Assembly (NCBI RefSeq): GCF_042788235.1
Contig: NZ_JBHZOL010000075.1
Coordinates: forward strand, 124,001 to 188,000
From: Sphaerothrix epifaneia
GTDB taxonomy: Bacteria; Cyanobacteriota; Cyanobacteriia; Phormidesmidales; Phormidesmidaceae
Length of the DNA: 64,000 bases
Direction of reading: 5' to 3'
Below the pieces are notes generated by a model. It had not been told where the DNA came from. It saw nothing but the letters and a program-made list of their open reading frames with translations, and made no database searches. The translations under genes and the position numbers were made by a program. Below, in pieces: positions 43,862-52,504 of this stretch. Every line of letters starts with the position of its first letter. Position 1 is the first letter of the stretch.

Positions 43862-45508
43862 ATGATCATGACTCTTCAGACTGCAGCAGAGATTTATTCT
43901 GCTTTGCCCATTCCTCCGATCCTTGCCCAAGAGGGTGACACCAATGTTTTTGTCACTCAGCTAGGCAATCGGTTTGGTAGCTTTCTGCCTAATTTGGTCG
44001 CCGCTATCCTCATTTTGCTAGCTGGCTGGCTGATTGCGACGATCGCCGCGTCGCTGACCCGTGGCTTGCTCAATCGCACCAACCTGGATGATCGCATTGC
44101 CAACATGGTAATGGGACGCGATCGCGATCAAGATGTTCCAGTCGAAAACTGGATTGCAACCGTCGTCTACTGGATCATTTTGATCTTTACGCTGGTTGCT
44201 TTTCTTAAAGCCTTGAATCTGACCGAAGTGTCAGAACCGCTGAACAACTTACTACAGCAAATCTTTTTATACCTACCGAGGATTGCCGGAGCAGCGCTGC
44301 TGTTAGGGTTGGCATGGCTGATTGCGACTCTAGTTAAGCTGTTAGTGACGCGAGGACTGTCTCGCTTTAACTTAGACGATCGCCTAGCCGAGCAGACCGG
44401 GGGCAACACTGGCCCTTTTCTGGTCAATGAGACCATTGGCGATATTCTTTACTGGTTTGTTTTTCTATTATTTTTGCCGCTGATTTTGAGCGCTCTAGAG
44501 TTAGAAGGGCTGCTCGAACCCGTTCAAGATTTAATCGATCAGTTCCTCTCAGCAATTCCCCAAATTCTGACCGCACTGCTGGTTCTGGGCATTGGCTGGC
44601 TCATCGCCCGGATCGTACGCGGCATTGTCACCAACTTTTTGATCGCCACTGGCATCGATCGCTTAGGCACTCGTTTTGGCCTAGCTGAAACCACTCGCGA
44701 AGGGGTAGCGCTTTCAAACCTTATCGGCACGATTGTTTACGTACTGATTCTGATTCCTGTCGCGATTGTAGCCCTCAATGAGCTAGACCTAGAAGCCGTT
44801 TCTGCCCCCGCTATTGTTATGTTAGAGCGGGCGCTAGCTGCCGTACCGCAAATCGTGACGGCGGGTTTAATCATTATCATTGCCTACGTGGTGGGGCGCT
44901 TTGTTGCAGATTTGGTCAGCAGTATTCTCACCAGTGTAGGGTTCGATCGCATCTTTGGCGTTTTGGGCTTGCCTGAACTCTCAGTATCGGCTGCCAGAGA
45001 AGTCCGTACCATCCCTAATACAGAAGGTCAGCCAGAAACGACCGTACAAACACCAGGAAGCACTCCTTCAGAAATTGTTGGCATCATTGTCTTGGTGGGT
45101 ATTGTCCTATTTGGCATTATTACAGCCACCGAAACCTTGGGCTTTGACCAGCTCACCGACATTGTGCGGGCAATTATGCGAGTATCTGCTCGCGTTCTCA
45201 GCGGTGTGGTTGTTTTTGCGATCGGCTTGTACTTCTCGAACCTGGCCTTTAGAGCCATCACCAGCATCAATAATCCTCAAGCCCGCACGTTGGCTCAAGC
45301 CGCCCGGATTATTACCATTGCTTTTGTGGGAGCTATGGCTCTACAGCAAGCAGGGGTAGCCACTGACATTGTGAACCTTGCTTTTGGCTTGCTGCTGGGG
45401 GCAGTTGCCGTTGCGATCGCGATCGCCTTTGGTCTAGGCGGACGCGATATTGCGGCAGAACAAATGCGTGAATGGCTCAATAGCTTTAAGAACAATCGGC
45501 CTTACTAA
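43862..45508 (+). CDS. Channel-like protein with four TM-helix repeats
   Basis: A 548-residue membrane protein. Four copies of a unit with a hydrophobic helix, then an amphipathic stretch and a GIDR/LDDR-like end are visible: AGWLIATIAASLTRG, LAWLIATLVKLLVTRG, IGWLIARIVRGIVTN and IAYVVGRFVADLVSS. This is the conserved-TM-helix unit of mechanosensitive-channel relatives such as CmpX. The MscS beta-domain is not seen; the C-terminus ends in AFGLGGRDIAAEQM. It is therefore probably a membrane scaffold or modulator rather than a typical MscS pore. Confidence 0.8.
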   Translation: MIMTLQTAAEIYSALPIPPILAQEGDTNVFVTQLGNRFGSFLPNLVAAILILLAGWLIATIAASLTRGLLNRTNLDDRIANMVMGRDRDQDVPVENWIATVVYWIILIFTLVAFLKALNLTEVSEPLNNLLQQIFLYLPRIAGAALLLGLAWLIATLVKLLVTRGLSRFNLDDRLAEQTGGNTGPFLVNETIGDILYWFVFLLFLPLILSALELEGLLEPVQDLIDQFLSAIPQILTALLVLGIGWLIARIVRGIVTNFLIATGIDRLGTRFGLAETTREGVALSNLIGTIVYVLILIPVAIVALNELDLEAVSAPAIVMLERALAAVPQIVTAGLIIIIAYVVGRFVADLVSSILTSVGFDRIFGVLGLPELSVSAAREVRTIPNTEGQPETTVQTPGSTPSEIVGIIVLVGIVLFGIITATETLGFDQLTDIVRAIMRVSARVLSGVVVFAIGLYFSNLAFRAITSINNPQARTLAQAARIITIAFVGAMALQQAGVATDIVNLAFGLLLGAVAVAIAIAFGLGGRDIAAEQMREWLNSFKNNRPY

Positions 45509-45548
45509 GCTTTGGCTCAGTTCGTTACTTAAACCTTGCTTGAACCTT

Positions 45549-45608
45549 AAAACCCCGAATTCCTAATCGCGCCTGAATGCTCGGCGACGATGAAGAGTCC
45601 GGGGTTTT
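45549..45608. terminator. Probable bidirectional terminator
   Basis: AAAACCCCG (45549-45557) pairs with CGGGGTTTT (45600-45608); an inner CGCC/GGCG stem supports the loop. It lies between the convergent channel-like and GNAT genes and gives a short T-run on both strands. Confidence 0.5.
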
Positions 45609-45658
45609 ATCGCTGCAGGCAAAAGCAGAGACTAGGCAAAATGAAAAACTTTCTGCCT

Positions 45659-46174
45659 TTAGCTATACATTGCCAAATCTGCTAATGCGGTGCCCGTCAC
45701 TCGGCAAAGCTGCCATTCGGGTTTAATGTCAGCCCCCATACGTTGATAAAACTCAATTGCAGGCGTATTCCAGTCTAAAACACTCCAGTCTAGCCGCCCA
45801 CAACCTCGTTCGACCGCTACCTGAGCGACGTGTCGAATCAGGGCTTTACCAATTCCTTGCCCCCGGTAAGCGGGCAGCACAAAAAGATCTTCTAGATACA
45901 CACCGGGCCTCATCAAAAAAGTCGAAAAGTTATGGAAAAACAGAGCGAACCCAGCAGCCGTTCCCTGCACTCTGGCGACCAAAGCTTCAGCATAGGGGCG
46001 ATCGCCAAACAAGTGCTCGTGCAAATCAGCCGCAGTGCCAGTAACCTCGTGAGCTAGTTTTTCATACTCAGCCAAAGCCCTAACCAACTCAAACAAAGCC
46101 GGGATGTCAGTGGGTGTGGCCGCCTCAATCGTAAGATTTTCTGCCAAGTCAGAAGGATTGTGCATCGTTGCCAT
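45659..46174 (-). CDS. GNAT-family N-acetyltransferase, diamine type
   Basis: A 171-residue GNAT. The acetyl-CoA loop is VLPAYRGQGIGKALI, preceded by VYLEDLF, and the C-terminal Tyr-containing segment is EFYQRMGAD. The YLEDLFV string matches the spermidine/diamine acetyltransferase branch, but amine specificity is not proven. Unlike the other GNAT in this window (7801) it is not RimJ-like. The ATG at 46174 is chosen over a GTG one codon upstream. Confidence 0.9.
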   Translation of the reverse strand: MATMHNPSDLAENLTIEAATPTDIPALFELVRALAEYEKLAHEVTGTAADLHEHLFGDRPYAEALVARVQGTAAGFALFFHNFSTFLMRPGVYLEDLFVLPAYRGQGIGKALIRHVAQVAVERGCGRLDWSVLDWNTPAIEFYQRMGADIKPEWQLCRVTGTALADLAMYS

Positions 46175-46342
46175 CACAAGTTCGTGTACTACCTATCAGC
46201 AATCTAATTTTTGCGGCCAACTGCCGCCGCAAATCAACACTAGCGTTAGCATCCCAGTTGAGATAGCTATAGCCGAAACACTCCAATAGCTAAAGCCCCA
46301 AAAACTTTTTTTCTGCCCTCTACCTTGAGCTTCAGACAATCC

Positions 46343-46699
46343 TCAACAGAAGAATCGACAGACAACTTTGCCGAGTATTTGGTGAGCGGCCACAGCGCCA
46401 AACACACGGCTATCTTCACTAGCAGCCCTATTGTCGCCTTGAAGTAAACAAGCTCCTTCTGCCGTAACCGCCACCACTCGCTTGATGATGCGAAAGTTAG
46501 AGCGCTGGGGATGTAGCGCCACAACCAAATCTCCAACTTGTGGCTGCGCCTGACTATAAGCGGTGGGGTCTAGCAAAACTTCGTCGCCTGGTTGCAAGAG
46601 TGGCTGCATCGAGCAGTTGACCACCCGGAATCGTTGACGTTTTTTGAAACACCAAAGCAGCAGATCTAGCCACCTGCTGCTGGGTAAATCGCCTGTCAT
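46343..46699 (-). CDS. sodX: Nickel superoxide dismutase maturation protease
   Basis: About 118 residues, signal-peptidase-I fold (S26). The Ser nucleophile is in NCSMQPLL (Ser30), the Lys in RIIKRVVAV (Lys73) and the C-terminal GDN plus ASEDSRVFGAV follows the family. SodX clips the SodN leader to expose the nickel-binding His. It lacks a long N-terminal membrane helix. The ATG at 46699 is used; a TTG 24 nt upstream is in frame. sodN lies upstream on the same strand, 404 nt away, with a terminator between them. Confidence 0.9.
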   Translation of the reverse strand: MTGDLPSSRWLDLLLWCFKKRQRFRVVNCSMQPLLQPGDEVLLDPTAYSQAQPQVGDLVVALHPQRSNFRIIKRVVAVTAEGACLLQGDNRAASEDSRVFGAVAAHQILGKVVCRFFC

Positions 46700-46831
46700 T
46701 TTTGCAACAAATCTGACGAACAAATTGATTGGAAACGATACAAAGTTCTGGGTTATTCCGCTGCCATCAAACTGGCGTCAGAGCTGGATTGCTCGTAGGC
46801 CAAAACAACGTAAATTCGTCGATTCTCCCTA

Positions 46832-46897
46832 GAATGAAAAAAAAGGGTTATCGCTGTAGCCACCGCGGTTAAGACCTTCAAATGGCTAAAACCCTTT
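46832..46897 (-). terminator. Intrinsic terminator downstream of sodN
   Basis: On the minus strand AAAGGGTT (46897-46890) pairs with AACCCTTT (46849-46842), the inner TAGCC/GGCTA and CCGCGG can pair within the loop, and eight T follow. The long T-run strongly favours termination of the sodN transcript. Confidence 0.7.
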
Positions 46898-46900
46898 ATT

Positions 46901-46922
46901 CTGCCTTCTGCCTATAGCCTTC
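46901..46922 (-). repeat. AGGCAGAAGGC-type repeat, reverse strand
   Basis: On the minus strand GAAGGCTATAGGCAGAAGGC, a copy of the dispersed unit seen at 31046 and 31161. Confidence 0.5.
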
Positions 46923-47103
46923 TATCTTTGGCTAAGCTGTGCCGATAGCCTCACAGTTCTGTGTGAGCGGTCTTTTGCCGCCAGATTAAGTCTTGGATAT
47001 AAAACAACGTTTCATTCGGTTGTGCTGAGTCGGGATCGCTACGCGAACAACCCCGACTCGACATTAGCTATTGCAACGGCTGGCAAAGCAGGCGATCGCG
47101 CGA

Positions 47104-47577
47104 CTAGCTAGCGGTATACCAGGAAACATCGCGATCTTTAGTCGCCCAAAACATATTGTGGATTTTTTGCACAGCTTCCATCAGTTCTTGAGCGTGCTGT
47201 AGGCTGACTTCTACTTTGCAAGCAGAGCAGAGTTTAGCAGCCTTCCAGAAGGTGTCATGCAGGTCGGGATACTTGTCTAGATGAACTGGCTTGAAGTAGT
47301 CAGTCCATAAAATCAGAATTTCTTCCTTGGCTTTTTGAGCCTGCTCTTCTTTAATGGCAACGTAGCGGGATAGGGTGTTCTCGTAGGTAATCCAGGCTGC
47401 CTTATCGCTAGTTGCAGGAATTTCAAGATCCATGATTTTTTTAGTCATGGAAAGCACCGCTTCGGCGTTGATTCGAGCAGCAGACGGATCGTAAACACCA
47501 CAAGGCCCGTCACAGTGAGCATGAACCGCGGGGGCGGGAAACCAGGCTTTTAGTGTAGAAATTGCTTTGCTTAGCAT
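47104..47577 (-). CDS. sodN: Nickel superoxide dismutase precursor
   Basis: A 157-residue precursor. Residues 21-31 are HCDGPCGVYDP, the nickel hook in which the N-terminal His, Cys2 and Cys6 of the mature enzyme bind nickel; position 4 is Gly as in other cyanobacterial NiSODs. A 20-residue leader ending in Ala must be removed first, the job of SodX. The rest is the expected four-helix bundle. The enzyme dismutates superoxide in the cytoplasm without iron. A strong terminator lies between it and sodX, which is unusual for a pair often described as adjacent and co-regulated. Confidence 0.96.
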   Translation of the reverse strand: MLSKAISTLKAWFPAPAVHAHCDGPCGVYDPSAARINAEAVLSMTKKIMDLEIPATSDKAAWITYENTLSRYVAIKEEQAQKAKEEILILWTDYFKPVHLDKYPDLHDTFWKAAKLCSACKVEVSLQHAQELMEAVQKIHNMFWATKDRDVSWYTAS

Positions 47578-47839
47578 AGTGAATTAAAATTCGCTCGCTT
47601 TAGGAAAAATTAGAAATTGACAAAATTGGGGAAATTTAGAAACACCCTGTCTCAACCGATGAAGACAGATGCTAGGTGCAGCAGATCCATATACAGAATC
47701 TTTCAGCATCCCTATCCCCCCCATCCCCATTTTTATGGCAACTGGTCGATTGCGACAAGTGTTTTGCCCGATCAAGGCCAACTTGTCTCGGGTTTTCTAT
47801 CAAAAGTAGTAGAGTCGTCAGAGGCCATTACTGAACAAA

Positions 47840-48853
47840 ATGCCGAGAATTTCATTATTTCATGGGGTCAGTACCCTGCTGCTAGCCAGTTTGCTCACCG
47901 GCTGTAGTCCGCTAACAGCTTTTTTAGGCTTTTTCAATGCCGCACCTCCAGAGTCAACGGTTTTGCCGCCCTGCGTTCAGGATGAATGCAACTGCAATGA
48001 TTTTATCGGTCAGGCGTTGGCTCAGCGGGTGCTAGATGCCTTTGTAGGCGATCCGTATGGGCTTGACCAAGACAACAATGGCCAAGCGTGTGAAAGTTTG
48101 CCAACTATCACCTGGGAGCGAGATGATTCAGCGCCTGAAAGCCGTAGCCCTCACTTAGCTTTGGGCAATCCGAGCAATGCCAATTTGAATAATCTCAGCA
48201 ATTTTCTAATTGAGCGATCGCAGTATGCTCTGGCTTACAACCGCGATCGCGGTACAGCTAACTGGGCTAGCTGGCAGCTTTCAGCCGACTGGTTAGGCGG
48301 TGTCGATCGCCAAAATGATTTTCGCCAAGATGGGGGGCTACCCGGTGGCGTTTATCAAGTCACCCCCGATGACTATCGCGGTAGTGGGTTCGATCGGGGG
48401 CATTTGGTTCCTTCTGGCGATCGCACCGCTAGCCAGACAGATAACTCAGCAACCTTTTTGATGACCAACATTGTACCCCAAGCCCCCAACAACAACCGCG
48501 GCCCCTGGCGAGAGCTAGAAGAATATTCTCGCGATTTAGTCTATCAGCAAGATCGCGTTCTTTACATTATCGCCGGAGCCTATGGCGTCCAAGACAGTCT
48601 GGCAGAAAGAGCCATTACAATTCCCAGTCGGCTTTGGAAAGTCATCGTCGTTTTAGACGCCTCCGCAGCCGCAACGCTGGCCATTGAACCAGACACCCCA
48701 GTCATTGCAGTAGACATGCCTAACCGCAACGAGATAACCGCTAACTGGCGCGCTTATCAAACTTCTATTGATAGTATTGAAGCAGCCACTGGCTACGATC
48801 TGCTGGCTAACTTGCCCGACGATGTCGAAGCCGTCCTTGAAGCGCAGGAGTAA
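47840..48853 (+). CDS. nucA: NucA-like DNA/RNA non-specific endonuclease, lipoprotein
   Basis: A 337-residue secreted nuclease. The signal ends in a lipobox (LASLLTGC, Cys near 22). A short DxDxDG-like segment, DPYGLDQDNNGQACE, resembles an Excalibur calcium-binding module at about 72-87. The nuclease core has the DRGH motif in FDRGHLVPSGDRT, with catalytic His near 194, and the metal-binding Asn in TNIVPQAPNNNRGPW. It degrades extracellular DNA and RNA. Cyanobacterial NucA has a separate inhibitor, NuiA; none is evident nearby. Confidence 0.93.
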   Translation: MPRISLFHGVSTLLLASLLTGCSPLTAFLGFFNAAPPESTVLPPCVQDECNCNDFIGQALAQRVLDAFVGDPYGLDQDNNGQACESLPTITWERDDSAPESRSPHLALGNPSNANLNNLSNFLIERSQYALAYNRDRGTANWASWQLSADWLGGVDRQNDFRQDGGLPGGVYQVTPDDYRGSGFDRGHLVPSGDRTASQTDNSATFLMTNIVPQAPNNNRGPWRELEEYSRDLVYQQDRVLYIIAGAYGVQDSLAERAITIPSRLWKVIVVLDASAAATLAIEPDTPVIAVDMPNRNEITANWRAYQTSIDSIEAATGYDLLANLPDDVEAVLEAQE

Positions 48854-48859
48854 ATCGTA

Positions 48860-49720
48860 GTGGAGTTTGTCCCCGAACTCACTGCCGATGGTTCTTACAC
48901 TTTTTATTCCAACGCCTTTGGCGAACATTTTCACAATCGCGAAGGCGCTTACCGAGAGGCGCAACAAACCTATGTAGAAGCGACTCAGCTAGCCCAAAAA
49001 GCTTGCCAGGGTCGGCTTTGCCTTTTAGATATCTGCTACGGCTTAGGTTACAACACAGCCGCTGCTCTCGAAACCATTTGGCAAGCGAATCCTCACTGCC
49101 AGGTTGTTTGGGTTGGCCTAGAGTTAGATGCTGCCATACCGCAAGCGGCGATCGCTCAAGGTTTAATTAACCGCTGGAGTCAACCTGTCCAAGCCAGCTT
49201 AAAAGCATTGGCTCAGCAACAGCAAATCAACAGCGATCGCCTGCAAGCCCAACTCCTATTAGGAGATGCCCGTCAACAAATCTATCTGCTAACTCAGAAA
49301 CCGTTTCAAGCCGATGCTATTTTTCTAGATCCCTTTTCGCCGCCAAGCTGCCCCCAGCTTTGGAGCCTCGAATTTCTGCAGCAGGTGGCCTATTGTCTCA
49401 AGCCAGACGGACGCTTAGCCACCTATTCTGCCGCTGCCGCCGTCAGAATAGCGCTGTTGGCTGCGGGCTTAAAACTAGGTGAAAATCCGGTCGCTGGTCG
49501 GCGCTGGCCAGGGACATTGGCTAGCTTTCATGCCATTGACTTAGTACCGCTCTGCCAGCAAGCTCAAGAACATTTACAAACACGAGCCGCCGTTCCTTAC
49601 CGCGATCCGCATTTGACCGATACAGCCACCGTCATTCAGCAACGCCGCCGCCATGAGCAGGCCCAGTCACCGCTGGAGCCAACCACCCGCTGGCGAAAAC
49701 GCTGGCGTTCTTTACTATGA
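48860..49720 (+). CDS. MnmC-like tRNA methyltransferase
   Basis: A 286-residue SAM-dependent methyltransferase. It starts FVPELTADGSYTFYSNAFGEHFHNREGA, the MnmC/DUF752 signature, then CLLDICYGLGYNTAAAL as the SAM loop and AIFLDPFSPPSCPQLWS as the active-site motif. The family adds the last methyl to the wobble uridine side chain mnm5U in tRNA. The FAD oxidase half of fused MnmC is absent. GTG start; six bases after the nuclease gene. Confidence 0.88.
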   Translation: MEFVPELTADGSYTFYSNAFGEHFHNREGAYREAQQTYVEATQLAQKACQGRLCLLDICYGLGYNTAAALETIWQANPHCQVVWVGLELDAAIPQAAIAQGLINRWSQPVQASLKALAQQQQINSDRLQAQLLLGDARQQIYLLTQKPFQADAIFLDPFSPPSCPQLWSLEFLQQVAYCLKPDGRLATYSAAAAVRIALLAAGLKLGENPVAGRRWPGTLASFHAIDLVPLCQQAQEHLQTRAAVPYRDPHLTDTATVIQQRRRHEQAQSPLEPTTRWRKRWRSLL

Positions 49721-49940
49721 TTTCACAGTAAATTCATCCGCAATTTAGCTTATTTTTTACGCTATTTACAGTAATCTCCGTAGAAAGCCTATTTTCGTTT
49801 TTCACTGAGCTTGACACTATAGAAATTGAGAATGGGGGTGCATCAAACTACAAACATTTATCCCTGCCCAGCTTTTGTCCTGACTTCTGGGCTAGGGAAC
49901 TGTTAGTAGTAACTATGCAGACCTATTCTGTGATCTTTTC

Positions 49941-50954
49941 GTGAACTACTCTGACTCCCAACCCGCAAAAGTTTTAGTCGTTGACGATCACGCCGCTAGT
50001 CGGATGACCGCGGTGGCGCTGCTCTCTGTTGAGGGCTATGAAGTGATCGAGGCTTACAGTGGCCCTAGTGCCTTACGGGCTGTGGCAAACAGCAAACCCG
50101 ACTTGATTCTCTTGGATGTGATGATGCCAGGGATGGATGGGTTTGAGGTCTGCCGCAACCTTAAACAAGACGATCAAACCCGTCTGATTCCAGTGGTGTT
50201 TGTCACAGCTTTGTACGATCGCCAAGCGCGACTGCGCGGCATTGAGGCAGGCGGTGACGACTTTTTGACCAAGCCCTTCGACCAACTAGAACTCTCAGCC
50301 AGGGTCAAATCTTTAGTTCATCAAAAACGCCTGAACGAAGATTTAGATCATGCCGAACAGGTCTTGTTTTCACTCGCTCGCACCATTGAAAGTCGCGATC
50401 CCAATACAGGCGATCATTGTGAGCGTTTAATTCAGCTAGGGCAAGCCTTTGGTGAATTTTTACAGCTCTCGCGATCGCAAATTCGAGATCTAATTTGGGG
50501 CAGCTATTTGCACGATATCGGGAAGGTGGGTATTCCCGATGCGGTACTGCTGAAAACCAGCGGCTTTACCGAAGCTGAACGAGCCATTATGCGAGAGCAT
50601 GTGATCATTGGCGAACGCATTTGCCAGCCCCTACGTACCATGCGCGGGGTATTACCCATCATTCGCCATCATCACGAACGTTGGGATGGCTCTGGCTACC
50701 CGGATGGCTTAGTAGGCAACAATATTCCGCTCTTAGCTCAAGTGTTTCAACTAATTGACATTTATGACGCACTAACCAGCGAACGGCCTTACAAACCCGC
50801 CTATTCCCCGGAGAAAGCTTTGCAAACGCTGTGGCGAGAAGTAGGACGCGGCTGGCGCAGCCCTGAGTTAATGTCCCAATTTGACACCTTTGTATGCCAG
50901 CATACGCATCCATTAGAATCCAAACCTGAGACTCCCCTGGTCAAAATTTATTAG
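49941..50954 (+). CDS. Response regulator with HD-GYP domain
   Basis: A 337-residue regulator. The receiver has phospho-Asp59 in ILLDVMMPGMDGF. The output domain carries HDIGKVGIPD, RHHHERWDGSGYPDGL and the other HD-GYP residues, so it should cleave cyclic di-GMP. A cognate kinase is not adjacent. The start is the GTG at 49941. A HD-GYP output in a cyanobacterium links two-component signalling to motility or biofilm state, which is inference. Confidence 0.94.
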   Translation: MNYSDSQPAKVLVVDDHAASRMTAVALLSVEGYEVIEAYSGPSALRAVANSKPDLILLDVMMPGMDGFEVCRNLKQDDQTRLIPVVFVTALYDRQARLRGIEAGGDDFLTKPFDQLELSARVKSLVHQKRLNEDLDHAEQVLFSLARTIESRDPNTGDHCERLIQLGQAFGEFLQLSRSQIRDLIWGSYLHDIGKVGIPDAVLLKTSGFTEAERAIMREHVIIGERICQPLRTMRGVLPIIRHHHERWDGSGYPDGLVGNNIPLLAQVFQLIDIYDALTSERPYKPAYSPEKALQTLWREVGRGWRSPELMSQFDTFVCQHTHPLESKPETPLVKIY

Positions 50955-50975
50955 CAGACAACCTGCTGCCCTGGT

Positions 50976-51004
50976 TTTTGCTCTGGACAGAAGCGCGGTA
51001 TACT
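50976..51004 (+). promoter_or_regulatory. Putative promoter of glmU
   Basis: A -10-like TATACT at 50999-51004, 17 nt after a weak -35-like TTTTGC. The glmU ATG lies 32 nt downstream, so a long upstream start codon for glmU would lie at or beyond the transcript start. Confidence 0.4.
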
Positions 51005-51036
51005 CCGTGAGGCTAGCTCTGAGGGAAATAAGAACG

Positions 51037-52407
51037 ATGTTAGCGGTAGCAATCCTAGCCGCTGGGCGCGGCACTCGCATGAAATCCACCTTGCCGAAAG
51101 TGCTGCACTCAGTAGGCGGCAAATCTATGGTTGAAAGAGTTCTGCAAAGTTTGACAACGGTTGATCCGTCTCGTTGCTTTGTCATCGTTGGTTACGGTAG
51201 CGATCAAGTTAAACAAACGCTAAAACATTTATCTTCCATAGAATTTGTCGAGCAAGCACAACAGCTAGGTACAGGTCACGCTGTGCAGCAGGTGATTCCC
51301 TACCTGCAAGATTTTCAAGGAGATCTGCTAGTTCTCAACGGTGATGTGCCTTTACTGCGGCCTGAAACGCTTCAAAATTTGGTTCAACAGCATCAGACCC
51401 ATCAAAATGCCGCCACGCTCTTAACAGCTCAGATGGCTAATCCCAGTGGCTATGGTCGCGTATTTTGTGACGATCAAAATAGGGTCACCGCCATCGTAGA
51501 AGACCGCGACTGCAGCATCACTCAAAAACAAAATTGTCGGATTAACGCAGGGGTTTATTGCTTCAACTGGCCTCAGTTGGCAACCGCTTTGCCTCAGCTC
51601 CAAACCAACAACGATCAGCAAGAATATTACTTGACGGATGTGGTTAAACTGCTTTCGCCAGTTATGGCCGTGGATGTAGCAGATAGTCAAGAAATTCAGG
51701 GAATTAATAATCGCAAACAGCTAGCGGCAGCCGCCATGATGTTGCAAAACCGGATTAAAGATCACTGGATGGCGGCTGGGGTAACGCTCATTGAACCGAA
51801 CAGCATCACAATTGATGAAACGGTTGAACTGGCTCCAGACGTGATTGTTGAACCTCAAACCCATCTGCGCGGACAGACCCAGGTTGGCTCAGGCAGTCGG
51901 CTTGGCCCTGGTAGCTTGATTGAAAACAGTCAGCTAGCTGAAAATGTGACGGTGCTTTATTCGGTTGTCAGCGATAGTACGGTAGCAGCCCAGACTCGCA
52001 TTGGCCCTTATGCGCACCTGCGGGGGCAAGCTGTAGTGGGGGCAGGCTGCCGTGTGGGCAACTTTGTTGAGCTAAAAAAGGCTGAGGTAGGCGATCGCAC
52101 CAACATTGCCCATCTTTCCTACATTGGAGACGCCACCCTGGGCAACCAGGTAAACGTAGGGGCAGGCACCATTACCGCCAACTACGATGGTTATCAAAAA
52201 CATCGGACAACTATTGGCGATCGCACCAAGACTGGTTCCAATAGCGTTTTTGTTGCGCCTATCAATATTGGAGAAGCCGTTACCGTTGGGGCTGGTTCAG
52301 TAGTCACAAAAGACGTACCGGATGACTGCCTAGTAGTAGCTCGAGCCAAGCAGACTGTTATTCCTGGCTGGAAGCCTAAACCAATGCGTCCCGATCAAGA
52401 GGCTTAG
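51037..52407 (+). CDS. glmU: Bifunctional GlcN-1-P acetyltransferase/GlcNAc-1-P uridyltransferase
   Basis: About 456 residues. The N-terminal half has LAAGRGTRMKSTLPKVLH for UTP binding; the C-terminal half is a left-handed beta-helix of hexapeptide repeats with TNIAHLSYIGDATLG and YDGYQKHRTTIGDRTKTGSNS. It makes UDP-GlcNAc for peptidoglycan and glycolipids. The ATG at 51037 follows GAGGGAAA; the longer frame starts in the promoter region. Convergent with the sugar-transferase gene. Confidence 0.96.
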   Translation: MLAVAILAAGRGTRMKSTLPKVLHSVGGKSMVERVLQSLTTVDPSRCFVIVGYGSDQVKQTLKHLSSIEFVEQAQQLGTGHAVQQVIPYLQDFQGDLLVLNGDVPLLRPETLQNLVQQHQTHQNAATLLTAQMANPSGYGRVFCDDQNRVTAIVEDRDCSITQKQNCRINAGVYCFNWPQLATALPQLQTNNDQQEYYLTDVVKLLSPVMAVDVADSQEIQGINNRKQLAAAAMMLQNRIKDHWMAAGVTLIEPNSITIDETVELAPDVIVEPQTHLRGQTQVGSGSRLGPGSLIENSQLAENVTVLYSVVSDSTVAAQTRIGPYAHLRGQAVVGAGCRVGNFVELKKAEVGDRTNIAHLSYIGDATLGNQVNVGAGTITANYDGYQKHRTTIGDRTKTGSNSVFVAPINIGEAVTVGAGSVVTKDVPDDCLVVARAKQTVIPGWKPKPMRPDQEA

Positions 52408-52417
52408 CGCCTTTAGC

Positions 52418-52456
52418 TTAAAAAAAAGAAAAAAAAGAGGGTCAAACAAGACCCTC
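52418..52456 (-). terminator. Intrinsic terminator of the sugar-transferase gene
   Basis: On the minus strand GAGGGTC (52456-52450), loop TTGTTT, GACCCTC (52443-52437), then a long T-run broken by one C. It lies 48 nt past the stop of the minus-strand gene. Confidence 0.85.
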
Positions 52457-52504
52457 ACACTGCGTTGTTGTCACGGATACGAAACTTTTTAGCGGTGACG
52501 GTAG

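Larger units (their letters stand above)
46700..47103. other. 404-bp spacer between sodN and sodX
   Basis: Contains the terminator at 46842-46897 and a reverse-strand repeat at 46901-46922. About 140 bp remain between terminator and sodX for a separate promoter. No gene is seen. Confidence 0.55.
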
